From assembly GCF_963678635.1 (NCBI RefSeq), contig NW_026971658.1, positions 1 to 22,006 of the forward strand: DNA of 22,006 nt, in the 5' to 3' direction. This DNA comes from Symsagittifera roscoffensis (Eukaryota; Xenacoelomorpha; Acoela; Convolutidae). This document shows positions 11,081 through 19,149 of the stretch, piece after piece (position 1 is the first letter of the stretch; every line of letters begins with the position of its first letter). The translations under genes were made by a program, and so were the position numbers. The notes below the pieces were generated by a model, which saw only the letters and a program-made list of their open reading frames with translations, had not been told where the DNA came from and did not search any database.

Positions 11081-11478
11081 TTCGCATAAAGGCTAAGCCC
11101 TGAATGTTCAAGTGCACTTTCAGGGGTCTCAGGCAGTAGCAAAGGGTCAACGCCGGTCCTTTTGCAGTGGTGTTGATACAAACTTTGAGGTGTGGAAAAC
11201 TTTAGGTGTCTGAATCCAAAGAATCTCGACCCTCTGGCTTTAAGACGCTGAAGGCCTTCTTCGCCAGTGTGGACTAAAGAAGTCACCACCCTCATCCTAT
11301 GCTGGTAATTCTTGGGCCTTCCATTCTGAGAGCCCATACCTGGTCTCCAGCTTACATAGACACAGGTGTCTACAACTTCAACTTCTCTCCTCACAACAAT
11401 ATACCACACATATTTGCTGATGCGCTTAAAGTGTGTCACAAGTCGACAATCCCTTCCGTGTGCTTCAAATTGGAGCAA
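11014..11478 (-). CDS. Unrecognised 154-aa ORF in a GC-richer patch, probably not a functional gene
   Basis: This is the longest open frame in the window that is not a microsatellite artefact: 154 codons from the ATG at 11478 down to the stop at 11014. It covers a patch that is distinctly GC-richer than its surroundings (about 52 percent in 11221-11280). The predicted protein is basic and polar, with no signal peptide, membrane segment, zinc-binding spacing or family motif that I recognise. Its first part (11400-11478) lies antisense to the hAT transposase remnant. Its last part crosses an inverted copy of the repeat-family hairpin motif (11082-11115), so it sits on transposon-derived DNA. 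It may be transposon coding sequence captured in reverse, a fragment of a host exon, or a chance frame allowed by low AT content. Confidence 0.25.
   Translation of the reverse strand: MLQFEAHGRDCRLVTHFKRISKYVWYIVVRREVEVVDTCVYVSWRPGMGSQNGRPKNYQHRMRVVTSLVHTGEEGLQRLKARGSRFFGFRHLKFSTPQSLYQHHCKRTGVDPLLLPETPESALEHSGLSLYANILLKILFKQNTFWAVPEECFS
11082..11115 (-). repeat. Inverted copy of the repeat-family hairpin motif
   Basis: The reverse complement of this stretch contains GAACATTCAGGGCTT followed by AGCCTT and AT-CGA. It matches the terminal motif at 12803-12848 with only a handful of differences over about 34 bp. It faces the same motif at 12017-12065, so the two bracket about 0.98 kb containing the hAT remnant. 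They may be the decayed ends of one element. Confidence 0.6.
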
Positions 11479-11711
11479 CCCTTCCCATAAACGTTTGCAC
11501 TGCCGAACGCTTCTTCTCCAATATGAAACAGCTGAAAAACTAGTTCGGATCTAATATGAAGGAAGATTGCTTATCCAGTTTGCTTTTGGCATACATCCAC
11601 AAACAAATGGAAACAAAAGTTCATGATGTCATTGATAGATTTGCCGCCGAAAATTGCAGAATTTTTTTGTACAATTTGCTCTTTTTGTTCCGACTTTCGA
11701 TACAAAAGTAA
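11416..11711 (+). pseudogene. hAT (ZMYM-like) transposase C-terminal remnant, broken
   Basis: Two + strand frames together give the C-terminal dimerisation region of a hAT-superfamily transposase. The first frame (11416-11475) reads ADALKVCHKSTIPSVCFKL. The second (11481-11711) starts LPINVCTAERFFSNMKQLK, hits a stop at 11541-11543, and continues with FGSNMKEDCLSSLLLAYIHK and a VIDRFAAENCR tail. The pattern matches the family's L-P-V-x-x-x-x-A-E-R-x-F-S block, then L-K-x-W-L-R-S-x-M, then E-x-R-L-x-x-L-x-L-x-x-I-H; a premature stop stands where the tryptophan normally lies. In active relatives this region mediates dimer formation during DNA cut-and-paste. The N-terminal zinc finger and the catalytic RNase H-like part are absent or beyond recognition upstream. 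With a frame change, an internal stop and no N-terminus, it is a dead fragment. Confidence 0.85.
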
Positions 11712-12067
11712 CGAAATATTTGTGCTCGGGGTGGGTTTTTTTTTCTTCAGACAAATTTCGACTTTTTAACTAGCCATTTTTGACGGAATTTTTTACATCA
11801 TTCGAAAAGTATTGTCGTCCTGAGCTTAAATTTGAAAAGATAAATCACCTGTGATCAATTTTTGTAAAATTATGGGGGTTTAAAGATTGCCATTTTGGCC
11901 AATTTGGGACAATTAACAATTTAAAGAAAATTTCAAATTTAAGAAAAATAAACTCTCATTTTATTTTATTAAATTTAGTTTTTTTTATGTTATTACTGCT
12001 CCATAAACTTTAAAAAGCAGTCGAACATGCAGGGCTTCGCCCTGATACGAGCAGTCTTGTTCGACTT
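11681..12067 (+). repeat. Dispersed repeat family, copy 1 (internally deleted)
   Basis: Starting at the tail of the hAT remnant, this stretch aligns to 20137-20626 and, from 11781 onward, to 12411-12848. Shared anchors include CGGGGTGGGTTTTTTT, CGACTTTTTAACTAGCCATT, CACCTGTGATCA, TTGGCCAATTTGGGACAAT and TATTACTGCTCCATAAA. Relative to copy 2 it lacks about 170 bp between GACAATTAAC (near 11917) and the poly-A/T tract. It ends in the hairpin motif. Homology beginning within the transposase tail suggests the family derives from the 3-prime side of the hAT element. Confidence 0.85.
12017..12066 (+). repeat. Terminal hairpin motif of the repeat family, best-preserved copy
   Basis: An inner perfect hairpin, CAGGGC-TTC-GCCCTG (12030-12044), lies inside an outer 9-bp inverted repeat, AGTCGAACA (12019-12027) and TGTTCGACT (12058-12066). 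The hexamer GCAGTC appears at both ends (12017 and 12051). The other copies keep the primary sequence but weaken the inner stem (CAGGGCTTCGCCTTG at 12817, CAGGGTTTCGCATTG at 20595). Confidence 0.8.
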
Positions 12068-12220
12068 TTATGGAATCTTATGTAATTTTGATGGAAGACA
12101 GCGAGTATATCCATGGAATCTAAAGCATTGAGAAAGCAACCGGATTTGGCGTAATGACGACTTAGTGTTTAGAAAAACGATTTTAGGCAGAAATTTTTGA
12201 GCAGCTTCTTTTATGCATAT

Positions 12221-12457
12221 TTAGTAGTAAGTTAAGTAAGTTAAATCCAACCATCGTGACATAGAAAAAGTTGTCAGCTCTGGTAACGAAAAAGGGAGTG
12301 TGTGATCTTCGTTTCGTATATCCTCCAGTGAAATTTCGATTTGAGATTTTGGTTTTCCAGATTTATACTTCATAAACTTTGGCACGCTTCTTGTTCTTTT
12401 AGGTTTTTTTGACGGAATTTTTACATCATTCGAAAAGCATTGTCGTCCTGAACTCAA
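12221..12457 (-). pseudogene. Protein-like 78-aa ORF of unknown family, possible fragment
   Basis: On the minus strand, 78 codons run from an ATG at 12457 to the stop at 12221. The frame has a basic segment (PSKKPKRTRSVPKFMKYKSG) followed by an acidic and hydrophobic stretch (SLEDIRNEDHTLPFSLPEL). Codon choice and residue mix look more like real protein than most frames in this window. The first 15 or so codons lie in the dispersed repeat (copy 2) and the rest is unique to this copy, directly where the other two copies diverge. It may be the start of a transposon gene lost from the other copies, or a chance frame. I recognise no domain. Confidence 0.25.
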
Positions 12458-12848
12458 ATTTGAAAATATATCTCACCTGTCATTATTTTTCGTAAAGTTA
12501 CGGGGGTTAAAAGATTCCATTTTGGCCAATTTGGGACAATTAACGCGCGATATATATTTCGCACTATTAACGCGTGAGCGGAGAATTAATCCGTCTTAAA
12601 ATCGTTCCAAATTGGTTGAAAGAAGCTTATTTGCCCTAATTGATTTGTTACACGAAGCGAAATCTATCCTTTTATACTTTGTATGGTGTGTGGGGGGATG
12701 ATTTTCACAAAAAAAATCAAATTTTAGAAAAAAAATATTTCATTTTATTTTTTCTTACATTTAATTTTTTAATGTTATTACTGCTCCATAAAACCTTAAA
12801 AGGCAGTCGGAACATTCAGGGCTTCGCCTTGATACGAGTAGTCTTGTT
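12411..12848 (+). repeat. Dispersed repeat family, copy 2 (complete right part, truncated left)
   Basis: Homology with the other copies starts abruptly at GACGGAATTTTTACATCATT and runs to the hairpin motif. It includes the middle segment missing in copy 1: a TTAACGCG / CGCACTATTAACGCG cluster near 12541-12575, then AATCGTTCCAAATTGGTTG and CTTATTTGCCCTAATTGATTTGTTACA. Copies 1 and 3 extend about 100 bp further left; here unrelated sequence with the 78-codon minus-strand frame takes that place. Confidence 0.9.
12803..12848 (+). repeat. Terminal hairpin motif, copy 2
   Basis: Starts GCAGTCGGAACATTCAGGG and ends GAGTAGTCTTGTT. The inner stem is weaker than at 12030 because GCCCTG has become GCCTTG. 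Confidence 0.8.
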
Positions 12849-12868
12849 ATATTCTGTTTTTGCTTTTT

Positions 12869-12883
12869 TGCCACGCTGTGGCA
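12869..12883. repeat. Small perfect hairpin between two motif copies
   Basis: TGCCAC and GTGGCA are separated by GCT, with T-rich and A-rich flanks that could extend the stem with a bulge. It lies midway between the motif at 12803-12848 and the diverged one at 12906-12946. Confidence 0.5.
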
Positions 12884-12905
12884 GAAACTAATAGGAAAAA
12901 TGTTC

Positions 12906-12946
12906 GCAGTCAGAACATCCCGGGCGTTTCCCATAGACGAGCAGTC
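12906..12946 (+). repeat. Diverged copy of the terminal hairpin motif
   Basis: Starts GCAGTCAGAACAT, has CCCGGGCGTTTCCCATA in place of the inner stem, and ends ACGAGCAGTC. It keeps both flanking GCAGTC hexamers in direct orientation, 103 bp after the copy at 12803. No further homology to the long repeat is attached. Confidence 0.6.
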
Positions 12947-12949
12947 ACG

Positions 12950-14487
12950 CCTCAAATTTTAATACTTTTGAGCCAATTAAACCAAAACTTATGCTACCCA
13001 TTAATCTGAAACTAAAAAGTATGCGCTCATTATTCACCCCAAATTGGAAAAAATAGCAGTTTTTAAACCCCCATGCACAGAGTAAGTATCTTGTTAAACT
13101 TGAGCTCAAGGCATTAATATCATCAGATCATTTAAATCAGTTTGACCAAAAAAAAGCCAATTAGGAAATGCCGTTGGTCTGAAGTAGAAAAAAAAACAAG
13201 CATTAATATTCTGTTTTTTCTTCAAAAGTCAAATTATTTACTGCTTATATTCAAACAATTGATTATAATAATTTTTTTAAAGGGCGAACAATTCTGCCTA
13301 AAATGAGTTGTAAATTTTTTTCGCCCTATTGCGTTTTTTTTGTATGCGTCGCCAAAACGTGTACGTGCTAACTTTGATTTTGTTGTGTTTCCATCCAAAA
13401 CTTTTCTATTGTATTTTCAGAAAATAATCCAAATTTTTTAAAACAACAGAGACATTCCTATCAATCTAAACCCTGAAGTGATTATCAAAGTATGTCCACA
13501 TCGTTTGATACAGCCCAAACAGATAGTCGCAGATGATAGTCGCTCCAAGGTTTAGATTGATTCGGATGTTTTTGGTGTTCTAAAATTTTTCTTAAAATAA
13601 TCGCTACAGTTTTGATTTGCCGACTGTAAAGAAGCAACATAAAAAAAGAGACAGCCAACTTGTTGCCGAACGGACCGAGCACAGTTTTTACTTACGTAAA
13701 AATCAGTCAGAAAAAAATCGAGAAGATTTTTAGGACAAAATAGCAAGATGACTACGTTTCAAGCAACTCTAAGCCAAATATCAGGTTTTTCAGGTGCTTC
13801 GAAACACTTCAAAAATGTTTCTGTAATATTTTGAAAAGAAAGTAGTTTTGGCTCATACAAAAAATTATACTTCCATGTAGGATTAGGCCTCCTGGCTTTG
13901 ACTTCCAGCACATATTTAATAGGTATTGGAGTGTGATTTGCTGGTTGTTCCCATTGCCTTTTATCAATAAATACTGATTTTTTTTTTGCGGTATGAATAA
14001 ACTGAAAAAAAAAAGCGTACTAAGACTTTGCTTTATCCCTGATAGCTTAGGATGCCAAACTAGGTTCAAAACAATGATCTAAAGTGTGCTCGCTCGCATT
14101 AGAATTCAATCGAGACATCTAATATAAGGAGCAGTTTTTTTAACTCGAATCCTCTACAAAGGATTCTCACACAAACGTTTACAAAATTTTCTTTTGGAAC
14201 CCAATGACCAATAAATTTGACCATTGAACTGAACTGCTCTACAATTTCATAATTTCCGTAATTTTTCCTCGAACTCCGCAATATGTCACGCCGCACTGAA
14301 GGTTCTCCGAAAAAAATCAGATACCTGACATTTTATGCTCGAAAATAATATCAGCCCTCGAACAATCAATCATATGGCAGTTAATTCTATTCTCAAAGAC
14401 GAAAATATTAGAACAATTGGTTAAAAAATCCATCAAAATACTTTCGGTTTTAAAAATCCATTAAAATAGTTATAATGGGTTTTTTCA
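12950..14487. other. AT-rich non-coding region
   Basis: No gene is recognised. The minus-strand frames at 13485-13746 and 13809-14296 are 62-86 codons, overlap each other in different frames and carry no motif. The region contains the 13452-13569 hairpin, listed separately. Confidence 0.5.
13452..13569. repeat. Imperfect long hairpin, 36-bp arms
   Basis: The arms at 13452-13487 and 13534-13569 are inverted copies with a 46-base spacer. The core ATCAATCTAAACC pairs perfectly with GGTTTAGATTGAT, and the arms continue with mostly transition-type mismatches. In the spacer and right arm, GATAGTCGC occurs twice (13522 and 13535). Confidence 0.75.
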
Positions 14488-14499
14488 CAACCCGGGTTG
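14488..14499. repeat. Perfect 12-bp palindrome
   Basis: CAACCCGGGTTG is its own reverse complement and stands out as GC-rich in AT-rich surroundings. It could be the relic of a binding site or a transposon end, or chance. Confidence 0.5.
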
Positions 14500-14532
14500 A
14501 ACAAAACTTTTTATCATACATATTCCATATAT

Positions 14533-15060
14533 GAGAAACTTCTTGTCATACAATTTCATACATTTCCATACGTACAGAAAATTGAATGAAATCTCTATGA
14601 AAAGCATTTTTCCGTATATGAAAATTGAATGAATGTATTTTTCCATAGACCAAAAAAATGATTCGTAGAGCTGTCTTTCGCAAATGATATAACGAAAGTA
14701 ACAAATTCTTAAAATTTAGCATTTTAAATTATCAGACATTCATTAAGGCATACATAAACACGCCAAACAAATAAAATAAAAATTTTCAGCGTTTTTGAAA
14801 AAATTAATTATAAATAAAAATGAAAAAACCGACATTAGTGCATCCAGGACTACAATATGCACACAAAAAATTAAATTTTGCATGCAGAATTTTTTTTTGG
14901 AAAATGTTTGTTGGCGTACAAAAATTGATTTGCGGTTGAAAAAAAAAACAAAAAATTTTGGGGCAATTTCAAAATTACATGAAACCAAAAAAATGCCATC
15001 AAAAAATTGCTAGTCAGATAGTTTCCATGTATGGAAATTGTATGGTAAGCATTTTTTCTC
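14533..15060. mobile_element. Possible MITE-like inverted-repeat element, about 0.53 kb
   Basis: The left arm (14533-14577) reversed reads ACGTATGGAAATGTATGAAATTGTATGACAAG-type sequence. The right arm (15025-15060) reads ATGTATGGAAATTGTATGG then TAAGCATTTTTTCTC. Over about 35 bp most bases agree, with small indels. The interior is A/T-rich and has frames on both strands (14743-15062) but no motif. A related piece, GATGTATGGCATTGTATGAT, sits just outside at 15189. No target-site duplication could be fixed by eye. Confidence 0.4.
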
Positions 15061-15250
15061 AAAAAACAAAAACCTCGGTTTTTTATTCCCAGATTTTTTA
15101 AATTAGAATCAAAAAGCCACAGAAATTAATTAATACCTTTTTTCGAAATTGTATAAAAATTATTTTACAAGCACTTTTCCACACACTTGATGTATGGCAT
15201 TGTATGATTAGCATATTCGGTGTATGGAGGTCATCCGGGAACATAATAAG

Positions 15251-15256
15251 AGAAAT

Positions 15257-15298
<42 letters not shown>

Positions 15299-15363
15299 GG
15301 AGAGAGAAAGAAGAAGAGAGAGAGAAAGATAGAGAGAGAGAGAAGTGATAGATAGATAGATAA

Positions 15364-15407
<44 letters not shown>

Positions 15408-15416
15408 GAGAGAAGT

Positions 15417-15463
<47 letters not shown>

Positions 15464-15464
15464 T

Positions 15465-15504
<40 letters not shown>

Positions 15505-15559
15505 CGGCGAGGGAAAGAGAGAGATAGATAAACAGATGGCAAGAGAAGAAAGGAGAAGG

Positions 15560-15602
<43 letters not shown>

Positions 15603-15716
15603 GGCGAGGGAAAGAGAGAGATAGATAAACAGATGGCAAGAGAAGAAAGGAGAAGGAAGAAAGAGAGAGAGAGAGAGAGAGATATATATATAGATAGAGA
15701 GAGAGAGAGAAAGAGA
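15251..15716. repeat. (GA)n / (GATA)n microsatellite with a 97-bp internal duplication
   Basis: Long runs of GA alternate with GATA blocks, notably 15341-15372 and 15417-15465. A longer unit starting ACGGCGAGGGAAAGAGAGAG is present at 15504-15600 and again from 15601, a 97-bp period with almost no differences. The minus-strand frames here (up to 191 codons) are only Ser-Leu and Tyr-Leu-Ser-Ile repeats from the CT/TATC complement and are not a gene. Confidence 0.95.
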
Positions 15717-15854
15717 TAATAAAATTGTTTAGGCTATTGTTTTTAATCCATGAAATCCATTTTGCCACCATTTTTGGTCTCATTGTTTAGGTCATTGCTT
15801 AGGTCATTTTAGGTCTCATTTTCAAATGAACTCTGAATGACAATTGTGCGTTAA

Positions 15855-16400
15855 TACATGGTCGCAAGGCTATTCTGTCCAGTTCCAAATTATGTTGCTC
15901 TTGTTTTCAAATTTAATTGTTTCTTTAGGTCTCATTTTCACGCCCTGGATTGTTTTGAAAACTGAAACCCTTGAACTTTTTCAAAAAACAATTATTTACT
16001 GATGGTTTTAAATCAGATCATGGTCTCAATGCTCTATTCTTATTATTTTGTTTTTCAGAAAATTTTTCTTTTTATGCCTCAATTTTTGTCTGATGCTGAG
16101 TTTGATCTGATAATCATCAGAAACTTTTTTTATAATTTCTTGCAAAAACAAAATTTTTTTTGTTAATTTTTTTTTGAGATCATGGTTGCCATGCTTCTTT
16201 TTCAGTGGTCTTCTTTCCAGATTCGTTTGCTTGATTATGCCTCAGTTTAATTACCCAAATGGTATTGGATCTAAAAACTATCAAAATTTTTTTTTAGAAA
16301 AATCTAGCAAAAACTAAGTTTTTTGTGGTGACTTTTAGTTAATTCATGATAGCAGTGATCCATTTTGGTTGCTCTTGTTTTTAGGTATATTTTTTAAAAT
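15855..16400. repeat. Degenerate tandem array of about 160-bp units, four copies
   Basis: A CATGG-centred signature recurs at 15857 (ACATGGTCGCAAGGCT), 16016 (GATCATGGTCTCAATGCT), 16178 (GATCATGGTTGCCATGCT) and 16342 (ATTCATGATAGCAGTGAT), spaced 159, 162 and 164 bp. Between units, TATGCCTCA, GCAAAAAC and TTGCTCTTG recur in matching positions in two or more units. Identity is low, so this is an old array. It directly follows the microsatellite. Confidence 0.6.
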
Positions 16401-17703
16401 ACAATTTTTTATTTACAGTGAGCCAAGTTTTTGAATAGATTTCGTAGAGATTCAGCGGAGACTAAGAACTGATTTGATTGCGAATATATGGGAAAAAAAT
16501 GTTTTCTCCGGATTATGTAGCAAAAAAAAGGTTATCTTGAGATTATATAGAGATAAAAATCGATTTTGGCGCCATTTTTATAGAAAATGTTTCATAAATG
16601 GATTACACATAATCAGTTATATTCGCAACAATTTCGGCACGAATTTCTCAAGGCAACCTAATTTTGTGTTCGGGAAACTTCGTTGCGGTACTTTTTCATT
16701 AATTTTGTCATTTTGTTGATAAAATCCATAACTATTGTGAACATGAAAAGTGTGCGCCGGCCTAAGCGCAAATTTCATTGATTATTGCTGGAACCAAATT
16801 ATTTTTGGAAAATTTTCGCTCCTATTAAAAAAAGGTGCTTGTTTGAGAAATCTGACAAAATAATGGCCAAAAAATTGTCTCAAACTTCAACAAATTCATG
16901 AATTGTTCGTAGAATCCAATAAAAACTTTTCTAAATCAGAGACATTGTAATAAATATCAAGTTTTTGGAAAAAAAAACTAATATTGACGAGAGTAGTCGT
17001 AATGTAGCAATCAAGGTCAAGCAACAAAGGATAAAAACTGGTTTCTAATTTGGTTATAATGGTTGAAAATAGTTTTCTTAATTCCTCTATATTTTTTATT
17101 AGTACTCGGTTTAATGATTATCCTGTGTTATAATTTTTTATTTTAAATTGGTAACAAGACCTATCGTAGAGCGAAGACCTTAATGTTTCTTCTACCCTTC
17201 AACATCTATAAAACAGATTTGGAAATCATCAAACTACCAATTAAAAATACTGATGTTTTTCAAAAAAAAACGTTTTTAGCGCCTAATAATGCATGAATAA
17301 CATCAAATATCCTTCCTCATTGATCCGACTTGCAGAAAAAGTGAGGAAGAAAAACTCTCCTGTTCCTTTAAATTCTGACCAAATTGTAAAGCATTTTGCT
17401 ATCGGGGGATGGGTTCTTTGATTTTCCTTGGCCCACCTGTATTCGCACTCCACAATATTAACCGGACACAATTCTAATTTAATTGCGTTTTATAATTTGA
17501 TGCTGAAAGTGTGATGCGCATTGTTTATCCTTGGCAAACCATCCTACACTCGCACTACAAATTGTTCCAAAATGAGTTAAGGCAAGCTAATTAGTCTTAT
17601 TTATACACTACTTAAAAATTATATCTTAAAATTTGATATAACCAGCCTAGCTTGTTACCAGTTAACTAAGCAAACACTTTTCGTGACCACTTAATGGGCA
17701 GTC
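16401..17703. other. AT-rich non-coding region, nothing recognised
   Basis: The frames at 16474-16719 (+) and 17283-17471 (-) are 81 and 62 codons and have no motif or sensible context. Poly-A and poly-T tracts are frequent. No repeat with another part of the window was found. Confidence 0.5.
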
Positions 17704-17760
17704 GGTTCAATTTGGAACGAACTATCATCGGATTTAAATTATTAGCACATAACGCGTTTA
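17704..17760 (-). repeat. Decayed fragment of the dispersed repeat, opposite orientation
   Basis: The reverse complement reads ACGCGT, then TTTAAATCCG, then TCGTTCCAAATTG in order. This is the same order as the middle segment of copy 2 (near 12570-12615) and copy 3 (near 20380-20425). The match is short and gapped. Confidence 0.5.
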
Positions 17761-18034
17761 GCCAAATAAAATAATAAATTTTATTAGCACATAAAATTTA
17801 GCCAAATTGAAATTTTCCAGAGCCCATAACTTTTCGAATAATGATAACAATTTGAATATATTTTTAAAAGGTGAGCTAAAAAACACTGGTTTTCATATCC
17901 GTTCAAAAACAGATGCAGAAAAAACCACCCTAAGCATTTCGTTACTTTATTCGAAAGTCTTAAAAAAATCAAGCAAAATTAGGCCAACATTTCGTTCAAA
18001 TTGAAATTTTCAAACGTGCCATAAATTTTTCACT

Positions 18035-18103
18035 GCAAAAATTTTTCAAAAAGGGCGCAATTTTGGATTGAATTATTTTTCAAATTCGCTGAAAAATTTT
18101 TGC
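18035..18103. repeat. Inverted repeat with perfect 14-bp core
   Basis: GCAAAAATTTTTCA at 18035 pairs with TGAAAAATTTTTGC at 18090. The flanks CACT and GAGTG extend the pairing with one bulge. The loop is 41 bases. The arms are themselves partly palindromic and AT-rich, so chance is not excluded. Confidence 0.6.
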
Positions 18104-18570
18104 GAGTGCTTTTGATTTTAATTCTTGATTTATTTAAAGTTTATAATTTTTTATCAAAATTTTAGAAGTTGTTAAATCTACAAATAAGCCGTGAACTGTA
18201 AGAAATTATTTATATCTGTTAGAACAGTGGCAAAACAGAAATCCGCAAGCCGCAATCCGCAAGCATAAACCATTGTTGCGTCATCTTTTTCATTGTTTCT
18301 TACACTTATGAAGTTATAGCGGAATTATCGTTTTTTTTTTTCGTTTTTAATTTTAAGTTTTTCATAATTTTATCCATAGAAATGATTGCTAGCAAATTAC
18401 AATACTATCTGTTGTTTGAACTGCATGAGGCAGGCATATTTTGGATAGTTAAGAAAAACGATCAGGACGTCGCCTCTTTTCTGGATGTCTTGTTTACATT
18501 CAAAATCGACCAGGCTTGATTCTAGGTTTTTCTCGAGGAGCGGAGCTTGTTTTCAGCTTTTTTAAGGTTC

Positions 18571-18638
18571 GCCAAGTCAATATTCTGAGCTCTCTTGAAA
18601 AACGACCAAGTCAATATTACCAGCTCTCTTAAAATGTT
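18571..18638. repeat. 34-bp tandem duplication
   Basis: CCAAGTCAATATT begins at 18572 and 18606, each followed within a few bases by AGCTCTCTT. The two 34-bp units differ at a few positions. Confidence 0.8.
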
Positions 18639-18879
18639 CTGCTCAACGTAAAAAAAATAGTCCAAGAAGCCGTTTGTGCAGTTTTCGAATACGCGCTTGA
18701 AAAATTTTTCCAGCCCGTTCAACGGAAAAGAATTTCATTGAATAGAAAAGGAAGAATTTTCTTGAAAAAAAAAACGGGTATGTATCGTTTTTTGTTTAAA
18801 TCAAAATTGCTGCTCGACCGCGGAATGTCAGTCGAAGAGCGGCGTGTATTCGATTTTCAAAGTCGTGGCATTAATCGAG

Positions 18880-18953
18880 CACCTGACCCGGGAATAGTTT
18901 GCATTACTGAACTCTGTCTATTTTAGCACACTCATTAGAGCCGGGTCAAGGTG
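18880..18953. repeat. GC-rich inverted repeat, 12-bp arms
   Basis: CACCTGACCCGG (18880-18891) pairs with CCGGGTCAAGGTG (18941-18953) with a single bulged base around a 49-base loop. The high GC content of the arms makes it unusual for this window. Confidence 0.6.
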
Positions 18954-19031
18954 TTTGACTTGTTTTTTGACTTTGAAGGTCGAGAAGGTTCAGTTTTTAG
19001 TCTGATCGGTAAACAGTTTCGGCGAGCACAA

Positions 19032-19102
19032 AGTCGAAACAAACCCAATTTCGGACAAAATGTCGGGACATACATGGAACGCAGTCGAAACATACCCCAT
19101 TT
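19032..19102. repeat. Pair of short direct repeats, 51-bp spacing
   Basis: AGTCGAAACAAACCCAATTT at 19032 and AGTCGAAACATACCCCATTT at 19083 differ at two positions. The sequence between them is not repeated. Confidence 0.6.
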
Positions 19103-19149
19103 TGTTTGAGAAAGCCGAAAGATAGTGCTTGACATGCGTTATAACTGAA

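Noticed and set aside
12017-12066. Hammerhead-like self-cleaving ribozyme, suggested by CTGATA next to a stem
   Set aside because: The core lacks the required CUGAUGA and GAAA elements; the match is superficial.
12017-12066. Helitron 3-prime end, suggested by a short GC hairpin
   Set aside because: No CTRR terminus follows the hairpin at the right distance, and homology among copies continues past it.
12441-12480. CAGGTGAGA-like splice donor and TTCAG-like acceptor on the minus strand of the repeat family
   Set aside because: The implied intron would be only about 29 bases, and joining it leads to an early stop in every copy, so it does not restore a frame.
15208-15783. 191-codon and 103-codon minus-strand ORFs
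   Set aside because: They translate only the CT/TATC microsatellite into Ser-Leu and Tyr-Leu-Ser-Ile runs. Length comes from the absence of stops in the repeat.
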